A DNA stretch of 64,000 nucleotides from UBA4660 sp034408895 (GTDB lineage: Bacteria; Bacteroidota; Bacteroidia; Flavobacteriales_D; Sanyastnellaceae): positions 62,001-126,000 of the forward strand of contig JAWXCI010000045.1 in NCBI GenBank assembly GCA_034408895.1, read 5' to 3'. Below, piece by piece: positions 25,786 through 35,057 of the stretch (its first letter is position 1; every line of letters starts with the position of its first letter). The notes under the pieces are model-generated. The model had not been told where the DNA came from and made no database searches. It saw nothing but the letters and a program-made list of their open reading frames with translations. A program made the translations under genes and the position numbers.

Positions 25786-26598
25786 TCAATTTTTACTTTC
25801 ATAAGCTTCCAGTACATCATCCACCGGTTCCCACAGTTCAATTTTGTTTCCTTCCGGATCCATTATCCATGCAAATTTTCCATAATCGTACGGATCAATT
25901 TCGCCCACTTGCTGCACACCATCCGATTTCAGTTTCGTAAGTAATGCTTCCAAATTGTTCACCCGGAAATTGAACATAAAAGGTTTGGTGCTTGGCGCAT
26001 AATAGTCGGTGGTCTCCTTAAAAATTCCAAACGAAGTACTTCCAATTTGTTCTTGATTATCGCGGTTACGCCATTTGAAATAAGCGCTCCCTGAGGAGAA
26101 ATCAGTGCCCAAATGTTTGTCGTACCAATCTCTCAGAACTTTAGAATCTTTTGCTTTGAAAAACACACCCCCAAAGCCCTGCACCTTTAAATCGGTGGTA
26201 TCGCGCTGTTCGTTTTTCTGAATAATTTCATGCGGAATTTTTGTGTCCGAGAAAACTCTCCATTCAGAAATTTTTCCGTCTAGCACTTTAGAAAGAATGG
26301 ACAGAGGGATTTTGAATGATGAAGTAGAATCGCCCTTGCCACCGAAACTTCCTGATGCATATCCGGTAATCGAAATAGTATTGTTTTCCTGCATAGCGGT
26401 AACTTGTTCAACTGTGTAATCGGGGAACTTGGCAAAGTATTGCTCCCATGCCTTTTTGTTTTCTTCGAGTCCAGTAATTCGCTTGTCTTGTGCATCAATA
26501 AACACCATTCCATCAGCCATTATTCCAACCATTTTTTCAAGTTCATGATTGTTGATAGCTGCGATGAATGCAGTGGTCAGTTTTTTTTCTTCACTCAT
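25786..26598 (-). CDS. SnoaL/NTF2-like plus VOC (glyoxalase-like) fusion
   Basis: A 270-residue cytoplasmic protein made of two domains. Residues ~1-125 are a SnoaL/NTF2-like cone (LTTAFIAAINNHELEKMVGI; FIDAQDKRITGLEENKKAW). Residues ~140-265 form a vicinal oxygen chelate (VOC) domain with the typical end WIMDPEGNKIELWEPVDD. VOC proteins include glyoxalases, dioxygenases and drug-binding proteins; the reaction cannot be told. ATG at 26598 was chosen; an upstream start at 26637 adds 13 residues without a signal. The join of the two domains looks deliberate, with no break in frame. Confidence 0.82.
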   Translation of the reverse strand: MSEEKKLTTAFIAAINNHELEKMVGIMADGMVFIDAQDKRITGLEENKKAWEQYFAKFPDYTVEQVTAMQENNTISITGYASGSFGGKGDSTSSFKIPLSILSKVLDGKISEWRVFSDTKIPHEIIQKNEQRDTTDLKVQGFGGVFFKAKDSKVLRDWYDKHLGTDFSSGSAYFKWRNRDNQEQIGSTSFGIFKETTDYYAPSTKPFMFNFRVNNLEALLTKLKSDGVQQVGEIDPYDYGKFAWIMDPEGNKIELWEPVDDVLEAYESKN

Positions 26599-26682
26599 GT
26601 TGTCACAATTTATGTTGCAAGATGACGCAACAATCAATACGTGGTATAAAGTAATTTTTCATGCGATGTTAGTTTTAAATTT

Positions 26683-27873
26683 CTATTGCGTAGCATCATT
26701 GAGTGCATCCACGATAATTTCCAACGCTTTATCAATTTCCTGTTGAGTGCAAACAAGCGGTGGAGCAATGCGGAACGAAGCAGGGCAAGAGAGAAACCAA
26801 AAAGCAATGAGGCCACGATCCAAACATTTTTCAACCACACGATTCACGATATCTTCACTTTCGAGATCAATGGCGAAGAACAATCCCCGGTAACGAATTT
26901 CTTTTATGGCCGGATAATTCTTCAACGCATTGAAAATTCTCAAACCCTTTTCTTTTACATCCTCCAACACTTTTTCATCGCGGTATACTTCTAGTGTTGC
27001 AGCAATGCTCGCACAAATAAGCGGGTGCCCTCCAAAAGTGGTAATGTGGCCAAGAGCGGGATCGTGAGTAAAAGTTTCCATTAGCTTTCTTGAAGCAACC
27101 ATGCATCCCACGGGCAAACCTCCGGCTAGCGCTTTTCCTGTGGCAAGAATATCCGGCACAATTTCCATTTGCTCAAATGCCCACATTGTCCCTGTGCGAC
27201 CCATGCCGCATTGCACTTCATCTAGAATAAGCATTGTGTTAGTTTCATCACACCGTTTTCGCAACGCCTTCATGTATTGCACGGAAGGAATTCTTACACC
27301 CGCATCGCCTTGTATGGTTTCTATGATGACACATGCGGTGCAATCGTCTATCATTTTCAAATCTTCCTCCGAACCGAAACGCATAAAATGTACATCGGGA
27401 AGCAAAGGGCGAAAAGCGGATTTCTTCAACTCATTTCCGCTTACCGAAAGCGAACCATGTGTACTTCCGTGATAGGCTCCTATACACGAAACAATTTTCG
27501 TTCTGCCCGTTGCTCGTTTTGCAAGTTTCAGCGCAGCTTCGTTGGCTTCCGTTCCACTGTTCACGAAATAGCAGGTATCGAGTGTAGCAGGTAGTGTATC
27601 CGTCAAAAGTTTTGCAGCGCGAACTTGTGGTTGCTGTAAAAACTCTCCGTACACCATCACATGAAGATGTTTGCCGGCTTGATCTTTTATGGCTTGAACA
27701 ATTTTTGGATGACCATGCCCCAGGTTGCTCACACCCACTCCCGAAATAAAATCAATGAAGACTTTGCCGCTGACATCATAGAGGTAAATGCCTTCCGCAC
27801 GGATGATGTTGAGACCAAGTGGGAAAGGACTTGTCTGCGCCAGAGAGTTATCAAAAAAAACAGTTGACAGCAT
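26683..27873 (-). CDS. Class III (ornithine-type) PLP aminotransferase
   Basis: A 396-residue PLP enzyme of the acetylornithine/ornithine aminotransferase class. Visible motifs are YFVNSGTEANEAALKLA, the substrate strip CIGAYHGSTHGSL, LILDEVQCGMGRTG with the Asp that binds the pyridine ring, and the Schiff-base lysine in ILATGKALAGGLPVG, then TTFGGHPL. Length and layout match class III enzymes. Without an arginine or lysine gene cluster the donor substrate is not decided; acetylornithine, ornithine and lysine are possible. ATG at 27873 preferred over GTG at 27888. Confidence 0.9.
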   Translation of the reverse strand: MLSTVFFDNSLAQTSPFPLGLNIIRAEGIYLYDVSGKVFIDFISGVGVSNLGHGHPKIVQAIKDQAGKHLHVMVYGEFLQQPQVRAAKLLTDTLPATLDTCYFVNSGTEANEAALKLAKRATGRTKIVSCIGAYHGSTHGSLSVSGNELKKSAFRPLLPDVHFMRFGSEEDLKMIDDCTACVIIETIQGDAGVRIPSVQYMKALRKRCDETNTMLILDEVQCGMGRTGTMWAFEQMEIVPDILATGKALAGGLPVGCMVASRKLMETFTHDPALGHITTFGGHPLICASIAATLEVYRDEKVLEDVKEKGLRIFNALKNYPAIKEIRYRGLFFAIDLESEDIVNRVVEKCLDRGLIAFWFLSCPASFRIAPPLVCTQQEIDKALEIIVDALNDATQ

Positions 27874-28055
27874 GTCGGCAAATCTCACCTAATTGAGAGA
27901 AACGATTGAACTCACTTTTACCCGGGCAAAATCATTTTCAACTCTCGAGGTTGTTTAAATCGGAAAGACTTTGTCTTAACCCTTGTCAAGTGAAGGTGAC
28001 AAGGCAGCCGCTAACATTTGCGCACTGATTCAAAAAATAAATCAATACAAATTTT

Positions 28056-28691
28056 ATGAAAACAATTAAATTTTTAGCGGCAGGCATCATTGCCTCATCA
28101 TTCTTCCTGGCATCTTGCGCAGGTTCAGGTTCTGAAAAACCTGCCAATGCCGACTCAACTGCAACAGGCGCCCTTGCCGATGGCCGCTACACCATTAACC
28201 CAGCGCTGAGCAAAGTGACTTGGAAAGCAGAAATGTTTAAAGTGAAAGAACACTTTGGAACCATTGGAATAAAGGAAGGAGTTTTTGAAGTGAGGGATGG
28301 TAAACTAGCCAGTGGCAATGTGGTGGTTGATATGAAAAGCATGGCACCGCAGGATACCAACTACACTGCTGAAGGAGATGGGTCCAAAGGCAAACTCATT
28401 GGCCACCTGCAATCCGCAGATTTCTTCAATGTTGAACTTTTCCCCACTTCCACGTTTAGCATAACCTCGGTAGAAGGCAGTACTGCCAAAGGCACATTGA
28501 CACTGCGCGACAAAACAGATGCAGAGCAGGTGGAAAACATGGTTCTCAATGCCACCCCATCAGGGGTTACTGCATCAGGATCGCTGACCTTCGACCGCCA
28601 GAAGTACGGTGCAGCATTCACAACCGGATCGCCCGACTTTGTAATTTCGGATGATGTTATGCTCACCTTTGAATTAGTAGCCGACAGATAA
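28056..28691 (+). CDS. YceI-domain lipoprotein
   Basis: A 211-residue protein with a lipoprotein signal (SSFFLASC) and a YceI domain from about residue 45 (YTINPALSKVTWKAEMF; HLQSADFFNVELFPTSTF; GSLTFDRQKYGAAF). YceI proteins form an eight-stranded lipocalin-like barrel that binds long polyisoprenoids; here it would sit in the periplasm. The family is common in Bacteroidota. A strong terminator follows, so it is probably a single-gene transcript. Confidence 0.92.
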   Translation: MKTIKFLAAGIIASSFFLASCAGSGSEKPANADSTATGALADGRYTINPALSKVTWKAEMFKVKEHFGTIGIKEGVFEVRDGKLASGNVVVDMKSMAPQDTNYTAEGDGSKGKLIGHLQSADFFNVELFPTSTFSITSVEGSTAKGTLTLRDKTDAEQVENMVLNATPSGVTASGSLTFDRQKYGAAFTTGSPDFVISDDVMLTFELVADR

Positions 28692-29070
28692 TCGCAAGGA
28701 ATAGATTTTCAAATTGAACGAAAGGGTCAGGCTCACCAAATTGGACTTGGTGCGACTGGCCCTTTCGGCTTTTTAATCATCCAGGTGGAAGTTGACAGGG
28801 AGCGGTTGGCAGCAGGCAGTCTCCAGTCATCAACAAATAATTCATCACACATTACTCATCAACAAATAATTTTTGAGCATCATTCATCTGCATCATTACC
28901 CAACACATCAGTCATCAACACATCTTTCATCTGGTTATCGCCACATCGCCACATCTTGCGGCTCGGTTAGTGTCAAGCAGCGACTCGCATTAACGTTTTT
29001 ATGAAGTTGCAAGCAGAGACACACCTCTACTTTTGACCGGACAATAAACACTAAAGATTATTTAAAGAAT
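28692..29070. other. Gene-free interval
   Basis: It contains the YceI terminator at 28719-28774. The rest (28785-28970) is low-complexity sequence rich in CATCA and AACAAATAA steps and shows no coding signal. A C-rich spacer and a possible weak start region precede the S41 protease. Nothing else was recognised. Confidence 0.6.
28719..28774 (+). terminator. Rho-independent terminator after yceI-like gene
   Basis: CGAAAGGG (28719-28726) pairs with CCCTTTCG (28760-28767), and an inner CACCAA/TTGGTG stem lies between them. A T-run at 28770-28774 follows. Confidence 0.85.
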
Positions 29071-30681
29071 ATGATTAAGAAAATTCAGATTGCAGCCATA
29101 GCTCTGCTTATCGTTTTATCGGGCAACACGCAAATACAGCCCGAAAAAGCAACCTCGACCACAGACAAGTTTGCCTACCTCCTTAGCCAAATTGACCGTA
29201 TGTATGTGGAAGATGTGGATGCGGAGGCATTGACAGAAAAAGCCATTGTCGCCATGCTTCTGGACCTCGATCCCCATTCGGTTTACATGTCGAAGGAGGA
29301 AATGCAGGAAGCCAACGAGCCGCTACAGGGAAGTTTCGATGGCATAGGTGTCCAGTTCCAGATTATGATGGATACTATTTATGTGGTGACGCCTATAGTG
29401 GGTGGCCCATCGGAAAAACTGGGCATAATGGCCGGTGATAAAATTGTGGAAGTGAACGGAGAAAATGTGGCGGGCATTGGTATTACCAACAATGACGTGC
29501 AAGCCAAACTCAAAGGCCCCAAAGGAACTAAAGTGAAAGTAGGCATCAAACGCAAAAGCACTAAGAGCCTTATTCAATATGAAATAGTCAGGGATAAAAT
29601 TCCTATCCACTCGCTGGATGCTTCCTACATGGCAACGCCTGAAATCGGCTACATTAAAGTAAGTCGTTTTGCAAAAACTACTATGGAAGAGTTGCATGCT
29701 GCACTCACGGATTTAAAAAGCAAAGGCATGAAAGACTTAGTGCTCGACCTCCAGGGAAATGGTGGTGGACTGCTAAACACAGCAGTAGAAATGGCCGATG
29801 AATTTCTTGGCAACGACCGCCTGCTCGTTTATACGGAAGGTCGCTCGTTTGCCCGCGAAGATTACAAAGCGCATGTGCCGGGACTTTTCGAAAAAGGAAG
29901 ACTCGTGGTACTCATTGATGAAGCTTCGGCCAGTGCTAGCGAGATTGTTAGTGGTGCAGTGCAGGACTGGGATCGCGGGCTGGTTATAGGGCGCAGGTCC
30001 TTTGGAAAAGGGTTGGTACAAAAACCCATTTATCTTCCTGATGGAAGTGCCGTGAGACTCACTACCCAGAAATACTACACCCCATCAGGTCGCTGCATAC
30101 AGAAGTCGTATGAAGATGGTGCCGAAGAATATTTCAAGGAGAAATACGCTCGCTGGGAAAGTGGCGAGTATTTTCATGCGGACAGCATTCATGTGCCGGA
30201 CTCGCTCAAGTTTGTGACTAACGTGAAGAAACGCACAGTATATGGTGGCGGTGGAATTATGCCTGACGTTTTTGTGCCGGTGGACACAACAGATAATAGT
30301 GATTATTTCACCGGACTGCTGCGCACCGGAGTGACCAACACCTATAGCATAAACTACGTGGATAAAAACAGGGCTGATCTTAAAAGCAAGTACCCTACGC
30401 TACAGAGTTTCATCACCGGTTTTCAGGTAAGCGAAAGCATGATGAAGGAGCAGATTGCTGAAGCCGAAAAGGAAAAAATAAAATTCAATGAAGAAGAATT
30501 CCAGCGTTCTAAAAAAATTATTGAACTGCGCACCAAGGCTCTTGTTGCCCGAAACCTTTTTGACAATGCTGCTTTCTTCCAGGTGATCAACCAACTCAAC
30601 GATCCTTTTGTAAAAGCCATTGAAACATTGCAGAACGGCAGCTTCGAAAAAATGAAATTGGCTTACAATGATTTTAAGTAA
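29071..30681 (+). CDS. S41-family C-terminal processing protease
   Basis: A 536-residue exported serine protease of the CtpA/Tsp (S41) family. A signal peptide is followed by a helical segment, a PDZ domain (about residues 95-165, including GIMAGDKIVEVNGENV) and the catalytic core. The Ser/Lys pair is S288 (ASASASE) and K313 (SFGKGLVQ); the spacing of 25 equals that in Escherichia coli Tsp. A ~150-residue C-terminal extension is helical. It trims periplasmic proteins, often lipoproteins or cell-wall enzymes. It precedes two DUF1573 genes on the same strand. Confidence 0.94.
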   Translation: MIKKIQIAAIALLIVLSGNTQIQPEKATSTTDKFAYLLSQIDRMYVEDVDAEALTEKAIVAMLLDLDPHSVYMSKEEMQEANEPLQGSFDGIGVQFQIMMDTIYVVTPIVGGPSEKLGIMAGDKIVEVNGENVAGIGITNNDVQAKLKGPKGTKVKVGIKRKSTKSLIQYEIVRDKIPIHSLDASYMATPEIGYIKVSRFAKTTMEELHAALTDLKSKGMKDLVLDLQGNGGGLLNTAVEMADEFLGNDRLLVYTEGRSFAREDYKAHVPGLFEKGRLVVLIDEASASASEIVSGAVQDWDRGLVIGRRSFGKGLVQKPIYLPDGSAVRLTTQKYYTPSGRCIQKSYEDGAEEYFKEKYARWESGEYFHADSIHVPDSLKFVTNVKKRTVYGGGGIMPDVFVPVDTTDNSDYFTGLLRTGVTNTYSINYVDKNRADLKSKYPTLQSFITGFQVSESMMKEQIAEAEKEKIKFNEEEFQRSKKIIELRTKALVARNLFDNAAFFQVINQLNDPFVKAIETLQNGSFEKMKLAYNDFK

Positions 30682-30766
30682 ACACTAACAACCTACAGCG
30701 CATGTGCAATTATTTTTGCCGAGCCTTTCAGCAATCAAATCATTAACCCATAAACATAAAAAAAAG

Positions 30767-31405
30767 ATGAGTAACGGAGTAAAAATAGGACTGCTTGGAG
30801 TAATTGCAGTTCTTCTTGGATTCACATTTTTCCGCCTGTTTTCAGGTGGCAGCGAAGACAAGATGTTCAAACCTAACGAGTCGACCGCTAACAGCGGTGT
30901 GGCACAAAATGCTTCTTCCAAAACCGTGCAGGCGGAAGATGGTCAATGGTATTACCCAGGGGCCGATGGACAGGCAGACCTCAGCCGCCCAATGGATGGT
31001 GCGAAAAAAGACCAGAAAGAACCGGGAGTTACAGCCAGCGCAGGCCGGGCAAAAACAGTGATGACTTTCGAACAGCCGGAACACGACTTTGGAACTATTA
31101 AACAAGGCGATCGTGTGGAATACAGTTTCAAATTCACCAACACCGGCAAAGAACCGTTGATAATTGAAGATGCAACTGCTACATGTGGATGCACCGTGCC
31201 TCAATGGCCAAAGGATCCTATTGCCCCTGGCAAATCGGATGAGATACGTGTGTCGTTTAACAGTGCCGGAAAAAAAGATGTGGTGAGCAAAATGGTGACC
31301 ATCACCGCGAACACTGAACCCATAAGCACCAAACTAACCATTAAAGCAACAGTACTTGTTGACCCCAATGCTCCCGTCACTAAACCGGTTCCGGGAGGAC
31401 ATTGA
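30767..31405 (+). CDS. DUF1573 protein, membrane-anchored (copy A)
   Basis: A 212-residue protein with an N-terminal membrane helix (GLLGVIAVLLGFTFFRLF) and no cleavage motif, a linker rich in Pro and Gly, then a DUF1573 domain (EHDFGTIKQGDRVEYSF; ATCGCTVPQWP). DUF1573 folds as an immunoglobulin-like sandwich; the paired cysteines in CGC are conserved in this window. It should face the periplasm. It lies 85 bases after the S41 protease and is followed by its own terminator. ATG at 30767 chosen because it places the helix at the start. Confidence 0.88.
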   Translation: MSNGVKIGLLGVIAVLLGFTFFRLFSGGSEDKMFKPNESTANSGVAQNASSKTVQAEDGQWYYPGADGQADLSRPMDGAKKDQKEPGVTASAGRAKTVMTFEQPEHDFGTIKQGDRVEYSFKFTNTGKEPLIIEDATATCGCTVPQWPKDPIAPGKSDEIRVSFNSAGKKDVVSKMVTITANTEPISTKLTIKATVLVDPNAPVTKPVPGGH

Positions 31406-31428
31406 TAATAACATTCAAACCAACTCAA

Positions 31429-31460
31429 CCCCCGCCTTCTGTAGTGCGGGGGTTTTTTTT
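31429..31460 (+). terminator. Rho-independent terminator after DUF1573 copy A
   Basis: CCCCCGC (31429-31435) pairs with GCGGGGG (31446-31452) and is followed by eight T (31453-31460). Confidence 0.9.
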
Positions 31461-31551
31461 GAAATCCCTAAGCGCTTGAGCCGAATCATATCACGCAGAT
31501 TAGATTTGACTTGCAAATTAAAAATAACTCAAAATTTTAACCAGAGAAACA

Positions 31552-32184
31552 ATGAACAATGGAATAAAAATCGGGATACTGGGAACCATAGCAGTGTTGG
31601 TTGCCTACTTGTTTTTCCGCTTGTTTTCGCAAACCGGAGACGAGGTACTGCCCTCTTCATCCGGCAACAATCCTGCTGCCACCACCACAAAATTGCCCAA
31701 CCAGGTGAGGGCACCCAATGGTGTTTGGTACAAGCCTGATGCTAACGGACAACCGGATATGAGCAAGCCGGTGAACACAGCAGGGGGCGCACTAAATGAA
31801 GTGCCCGGTGCCAGCAGTGCCAACAGAACAAGAACCACTATTGCCTTTGATAAAACTGAACACAATTTTGGGGTGCTAAATCAGGGGGATAAAAAAGATT
31901 GTATTTTCCGTTTCACCAATACGGGAAGCGAACCGCTTATTATTGAAGACTGCCACGCCTCCTGTGGATGCACAGTGCCGCAATGGCCCAAAGTGCCTAT
32001 AGCCCCGGGAAAATCGGATGAGATTCGTGTGGCTTACAAAAGTGCCGGAAAACAGGGCGCACAAAGCAAAGACATCACCATTACTGCCAACACCACTCCC
32101 GTAACTATTAAACTAAACATAAAAGCAAACGTGCTGGTGGATCCCAATGCTCCACAAAACCCGGATGGGATAATTGTGCATTGA
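31552..32184 (+). CDS. DUF1573 protein, membrane-anchored (copy B)
   Basis: A 210-residue tandem paralogue of copy A with the same anchor (GILGTIAVLVAYLFFRLF), the GVWYKPDANGQPDMSKP linker and the DUF1573 domain (EHNFGVLNQGDKKD; ASCGCTVPQWPKVP). A terminator stands between the two copies, so B is transcribed from its own promoter. Function unknown. Confidence 0.88.
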   Translation: MNNGIKIGILGTIAVLVAYLFFRLFSQTGDEVLPSSSGNNPAATTTKLPNQVRAPNGVWYKPDANGQPDMSKPVNTAGGALNEVPGASSANRTRTTIAFDKTEHNFGVLNQGDKKDCIFRFTNTGSEPLIIEDCHASCGCTVPQWPKVPIAPGKSDEIRVAYKSAGKQGAQSKDITITANTTPVTIKLNIKANVLVDPNAPQNPDGIIVH

Positions 32185-32602
32185 TGCTCTCAAGAAATCA
32201 TGCACAGGCTCTTAAATTTTCAGCAGCCTGAAAGTTTGGCGTTGTTGTCCGATCGTCACTTTCACAGTGTAAACAATGCATCGCTCGTTCTCAAGTGTAA
32301 ATGTGGTTTATAACCTTGATTGCCCAAGTGATGCAGTTCCAAGGAAGAAGCGCCAACCTCATTTACCGAGGTGAGAATTTCAACATTATTGTGAGTATAC
32401 CCCTCTTCATCTGCGTACATGCAGGGAAAGAGATGGCTACCGAAGTTGGCAAAAAACTGACCCTGCGTGTATCCATCTTCAGTGATGGAAATAAGAGCTG
32501 CATCATCAAGATAAATTCCCATGGGTAGGGCAACACTTCCTGATGCGAGGGTTCAATAGGATCACAGTGATCCGACAATGGCTTCACTGAAGCATGCCAT
32601 GA
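32185..32602. other. Gap with a possible gene remnant on the minus strand
   Basis: No intact gene. A minus-strand frame at 32262-32522 (86 codons from an ATG, IYLDDAALISITEDGYTQGQ start) uses codons like its neighbours, and the frame overlapping it to the right (CDPIEPSHQEVLPYP) could be its upstream half after a frameshift. It matches no family I know. It may be a decayed secreted-protein gene or chance. Confidence 0.3.
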
Positions 32603-33067
32603 CTAGCGCCAGGCACTTAGCAAACCGCACATCAAAACAGCGGTGATGCTCCAGTAAACCCAGTTCACCAGGAACCAAGAAAATTTCCTTTTTTCGAAAA
32701 CCGCCATGGTAGCAAAAATGGGAAGAAGAAGTGTTATGGCATAAGCCATTCCGTGAAAGGCCCCGTGTCCGAAGGTGATATAGCTATGTCCGTCCACAGC
32801 GTCTGTCACCTGGTGGTGATCGGTGCCACCAGCACCGGTAACATTGGCCCAAAAATGCAAGGCCAGCAGAAACGAAACAACCAGACATACAAGGTACAGA
32901 ATTGGTTTCGGTCCATTGCCCACGCCCTCTTTTGTGAAACCGTTGGCACGCATCCAAATGCTGCCGGCCACCGCAGGGTGGTAGTAAATGAAACCCATGA
33001 TCATGGGTATGGCTGCCGCCACTACTACGGCAAGAACGTTCATCTGAGGTTCTGGTACAATTTCCAT
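32603..33067 (-). CDS. DUF1761-type four-helix membrane protein
   Basis: A 154-residue inner-membrane protein with four hydrophobic segments and the DUF1761 signature: FIYYHPAVAGSIWMRANGFT early, then a long loop with FGHGAFHGMAYAITLLLP. Function of the family is unknown. A TATGTTTG box lies 29 bases upstream of its start. It is transcribed in the same direction as the PaaA gene further upstream. Confidence 0.85.
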   Translation of the reverse strand: MEIVPEPQMNVLAVVVAAAIPMIMGFIYYHPAVAGSIWMRANGFTKEGVGNGPKPILYLVCLVVSFLLALHFWANVTGAGGTDHHQVTDAVDGHSYITFGHGAFHGMAYAITLLLPIFATMAVFEKRKFSWFLVNWVYWSITAVLMCGLLSAWR

Positions 33068-33096
33068 GGTTTGATTTTGTTTATTGGTTTATGGGT

Positions 33097-33104
33097 CAAA
33101 CATA
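33097..33104 (-). promoter_or_regulatory. Candidate -7 box of the DUF1761 gene
   Basis: TATGTTTG on the minus strand matches TAnnTTTG exactly and is 29 bases before the start codon. Confidence 0.45.
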
Positions 33105-33263
33105 AGAGTTGCGAAATTCAATGAATGGCCGGATGGGGTTAGTTACTCACAGGGTCTTTGGACAAGCTCACAAAAAGAACGAACGGATAAGATTCTCCCT
33201 AGTTCGGTGGTAAGCAACCTCTTCAAAAAATTTGACGCGATTGAACAAGGTATCCACTGTTGC

Positions 33264-34193
33264 CTATTGCCCTTTACCTCTGCGTTTTTCAGCATAAGCA
33301 GTTGCGGCCTCTCGAACCCATTTGCCATCGTCATAAGCTTTTTTGCGTGTGGCCACCCGGTGTTGGTTGAACGGATCTCCGCCTTTTACAATGACACGAA
33401 ACTCCTCCCAGTTTATTTCACCAAAGTCGTAATGACCGCGTGTTTCATTCCATTTTAGATCCTTGTCGGGGAAAGTGAGGCCAATGAATTCTGCCTGCGG
33501 CACCGTCATATCCACAAACTTTTGACGCAGTTCATCATTGGAATGGCGCTTGATTTTCCAGGCCATGTTCTGTGCGCTGTTGGGGCTGTCAGTGTCGGAC
33601 GGGCCGAACATCATCAGCGATGGCCACCACCAGCGATTGAGAGCCTCCTGTGCCATTTGTTTTTGCGCCTGATTTCCTTTTTTTGCAAGTGAGATCATGA
33701 TCTCATATCCCTGGCGCTGGTGAAAAGATTCTTCCTTACATATCCTGATCATGGCGCGGCTGTATGGACCATAACTGGTGCGCTGCAGCGACACCTGGTT
33801 CACTATTGCAGCACCATCTACCAGCCAGCCAATGGCTCCCATATCGGCCCATGTAAGAGTAGGATAATTAAAAATGGAAGAGTATTTCGCTTTGCCTTCA
33901 TTCAACTCATTGATGAGTGTGTCGCGATCAATGCCCAGTGTTTCGGCAGCGCTGTATAGGTATAGCCCATGACCTGCTTCGTCCTGCACTTTGCTTAGCA
34001 AAATTATTTTTCTGCGCAGCGATGGTGCGCGCGAAATCCATTCTCCCTCCGGCAACATGCCCACAATTTCGCTATGTGCGTGTTGGGCTATCTGGCGGAT
34101 CAATGTTTTCCTGTAGCCATCGGGCATCCAGTTTTTGGCTTCGATTTTATTCTCGCCATCCACGTAGGCCTGGAAGTGTTCGGGTTGTGTCAT
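33264..34193 (-). CDS. paaA: Phenylacetyl-CoA epoxidase catalytic subunit PaaA
   Basis: A 309-residue di-iron subunit that epoxidises phenylacetyl-CoA together with PaaB, PaaC and the reductase PaaE. The iron ligands are visible as E42, E72-x-x-H75 (QDEAGHG), D126 and E155-x-x-H158 (EESFHQR). Sequence such as FNYPTLTWADMGAIGWLVDG is typical of the family. In most genomes paaA directly precedes paaB; here paaBCD lie at 14160-15844 on the opposite strand. The gene looks intact and starts at ATG 34193, preceded by AAACTTGC. Confidence 0.95.
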   Translation of the reverse strand: MTQPEHFQAYVDGENKIEAKNWMPDGYRKTLIRQIAQHAHSEIVGMLPEGEWISRAPSLRRKIILLSKVQDEAGHGLYLYSAAETLGIDRDTLINELNEGKAKYSSIFNYPTLTWADMGAIGWLVDGAAIVNQVSLQRTSYGPYSRAMIRICKEESFHQRQGYEIMISLAKKGNQAQKQMAQEALNRWWWPSLMMFGPSDTDSPNSAQNMAWKIKRHSNDELRQKFVDMTVPQAEFIGLTFPDKDLKWNETRGHYDFGEINWEEFRVIVKGGDPFNQHRVATRKKAYDDGKWVREAATAYAEKRRGKGQ

Positions 34194-34343
34194 GATGATG
34201 ATTTTGATGCAAGTTTAATGCGAGTCTCAAACAATCCGATAATTCTCGGGACGAGATCCCGTTGAATATCCATTGCAAAGCTGAAAAGAATTGGCATCAG
34301 TAAAAAACGAAACGTGAACAGGTCCAGTATTATACTTGCACGT

Positions 34344-34928
34344 ATGAAAACAATTTATTGCATTCTTGTAGCTCTCTCTTCGATTTCACTTCTCAGTTTT
34401 TGTACAGAAAATATTGCACCCGATGGTGTTCCATCAGCCAACTTATCAGCTCAAAACATCGCTACGGATTTTTACTCATTAACATACTCTGGTATTAGAG
34501 GCGAAGCCGTGAGCATGTCCACTTATAAAGGCAAATATGTGCTTTGCGTAAATGTGGCGAGTGAGTGCGGCAACACTCCGCAGTACGCAGCACTTCAGCA
34601 ACTTTACGATGCGCACAAAAACCAACTGGTGGTGGTTGGTTTTCCATGCAACCAGTTTGGCAAACAGGAACCGGACAACGAAAAGCAGATAGAAGATTTC
34701 TGCACAAAGAATTATGGGGTCACATTTCCGCTTGCATCCAAGGTGGATGTGAAAGGGGAAAACCAACATCCTGTTTATGCGTGGCTCACTGGCAAAGAAC
34801 TGAATGACGTGAGTGACGCAAAAGTGGAATGGAACTTCCACAAGTTTCTTGTCTCACCCGATGGCGAGTGGCTGAAAAGTTTCAGTGCGGGCAGCGAACC
34901 GCTGGAAGTGGTAGAGTGGTTGAAGTGA
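34344..34928 (+). CDS. Glutathione peroxidase-family lipoprotein
   Basis: A 194-residue thiol peroxidase of the GPx fold with a lipoprotein signal (LSSISLLSFC20). Active-site residues are C75 (VASECGNT), Q105 within FPCNQFG, and the Trp of WNFHKFLV; C120 (EDFCTKNYG) lies where non-selenium GPx proteins have the resolving Cys. It should reduce hydroperoxides at the periplasmic face with thioredoxin-like donors. ATG at 34344 chosen because it starts the signal; TATACTTGC stands 3 bases upstream. Confidence 0.92.
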   Translation: MKTIYCILVALSSISLLSFCTENIAPDGVPSANLSAQNIATDFYSLTYSGIRGEAVSMSTYKGKYVLCVNVASECGNTPQYAALQQLYDAHKNQLVVVGFPCNQFGKQEPDNEKQIEDFCTKNYGVTFPLASKVDVKGENQHPVYAWLTGKELNDVSDAKVEWNFHKFLVSPDGEWLKSFSAGSEPLEVVEWLK

Positions 34929-35057
34929 GAAAAGACTGAGTGCTGATGAACGATGTGCTGGTGAACGATTCTGCCGACTGCCCGCTGTTGACTACCACCT
35001 GCAGCCTTAACAAGCGAAAGTTTTCTCAATCTATCGAACCTTAAAACAACATAGACA

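Noticed and set aside
28785..28970. Short plus-strand frame after the YceI gene
   Set aside because: It consists of low-complexity CATCA-rich DNA after a strong terminator.
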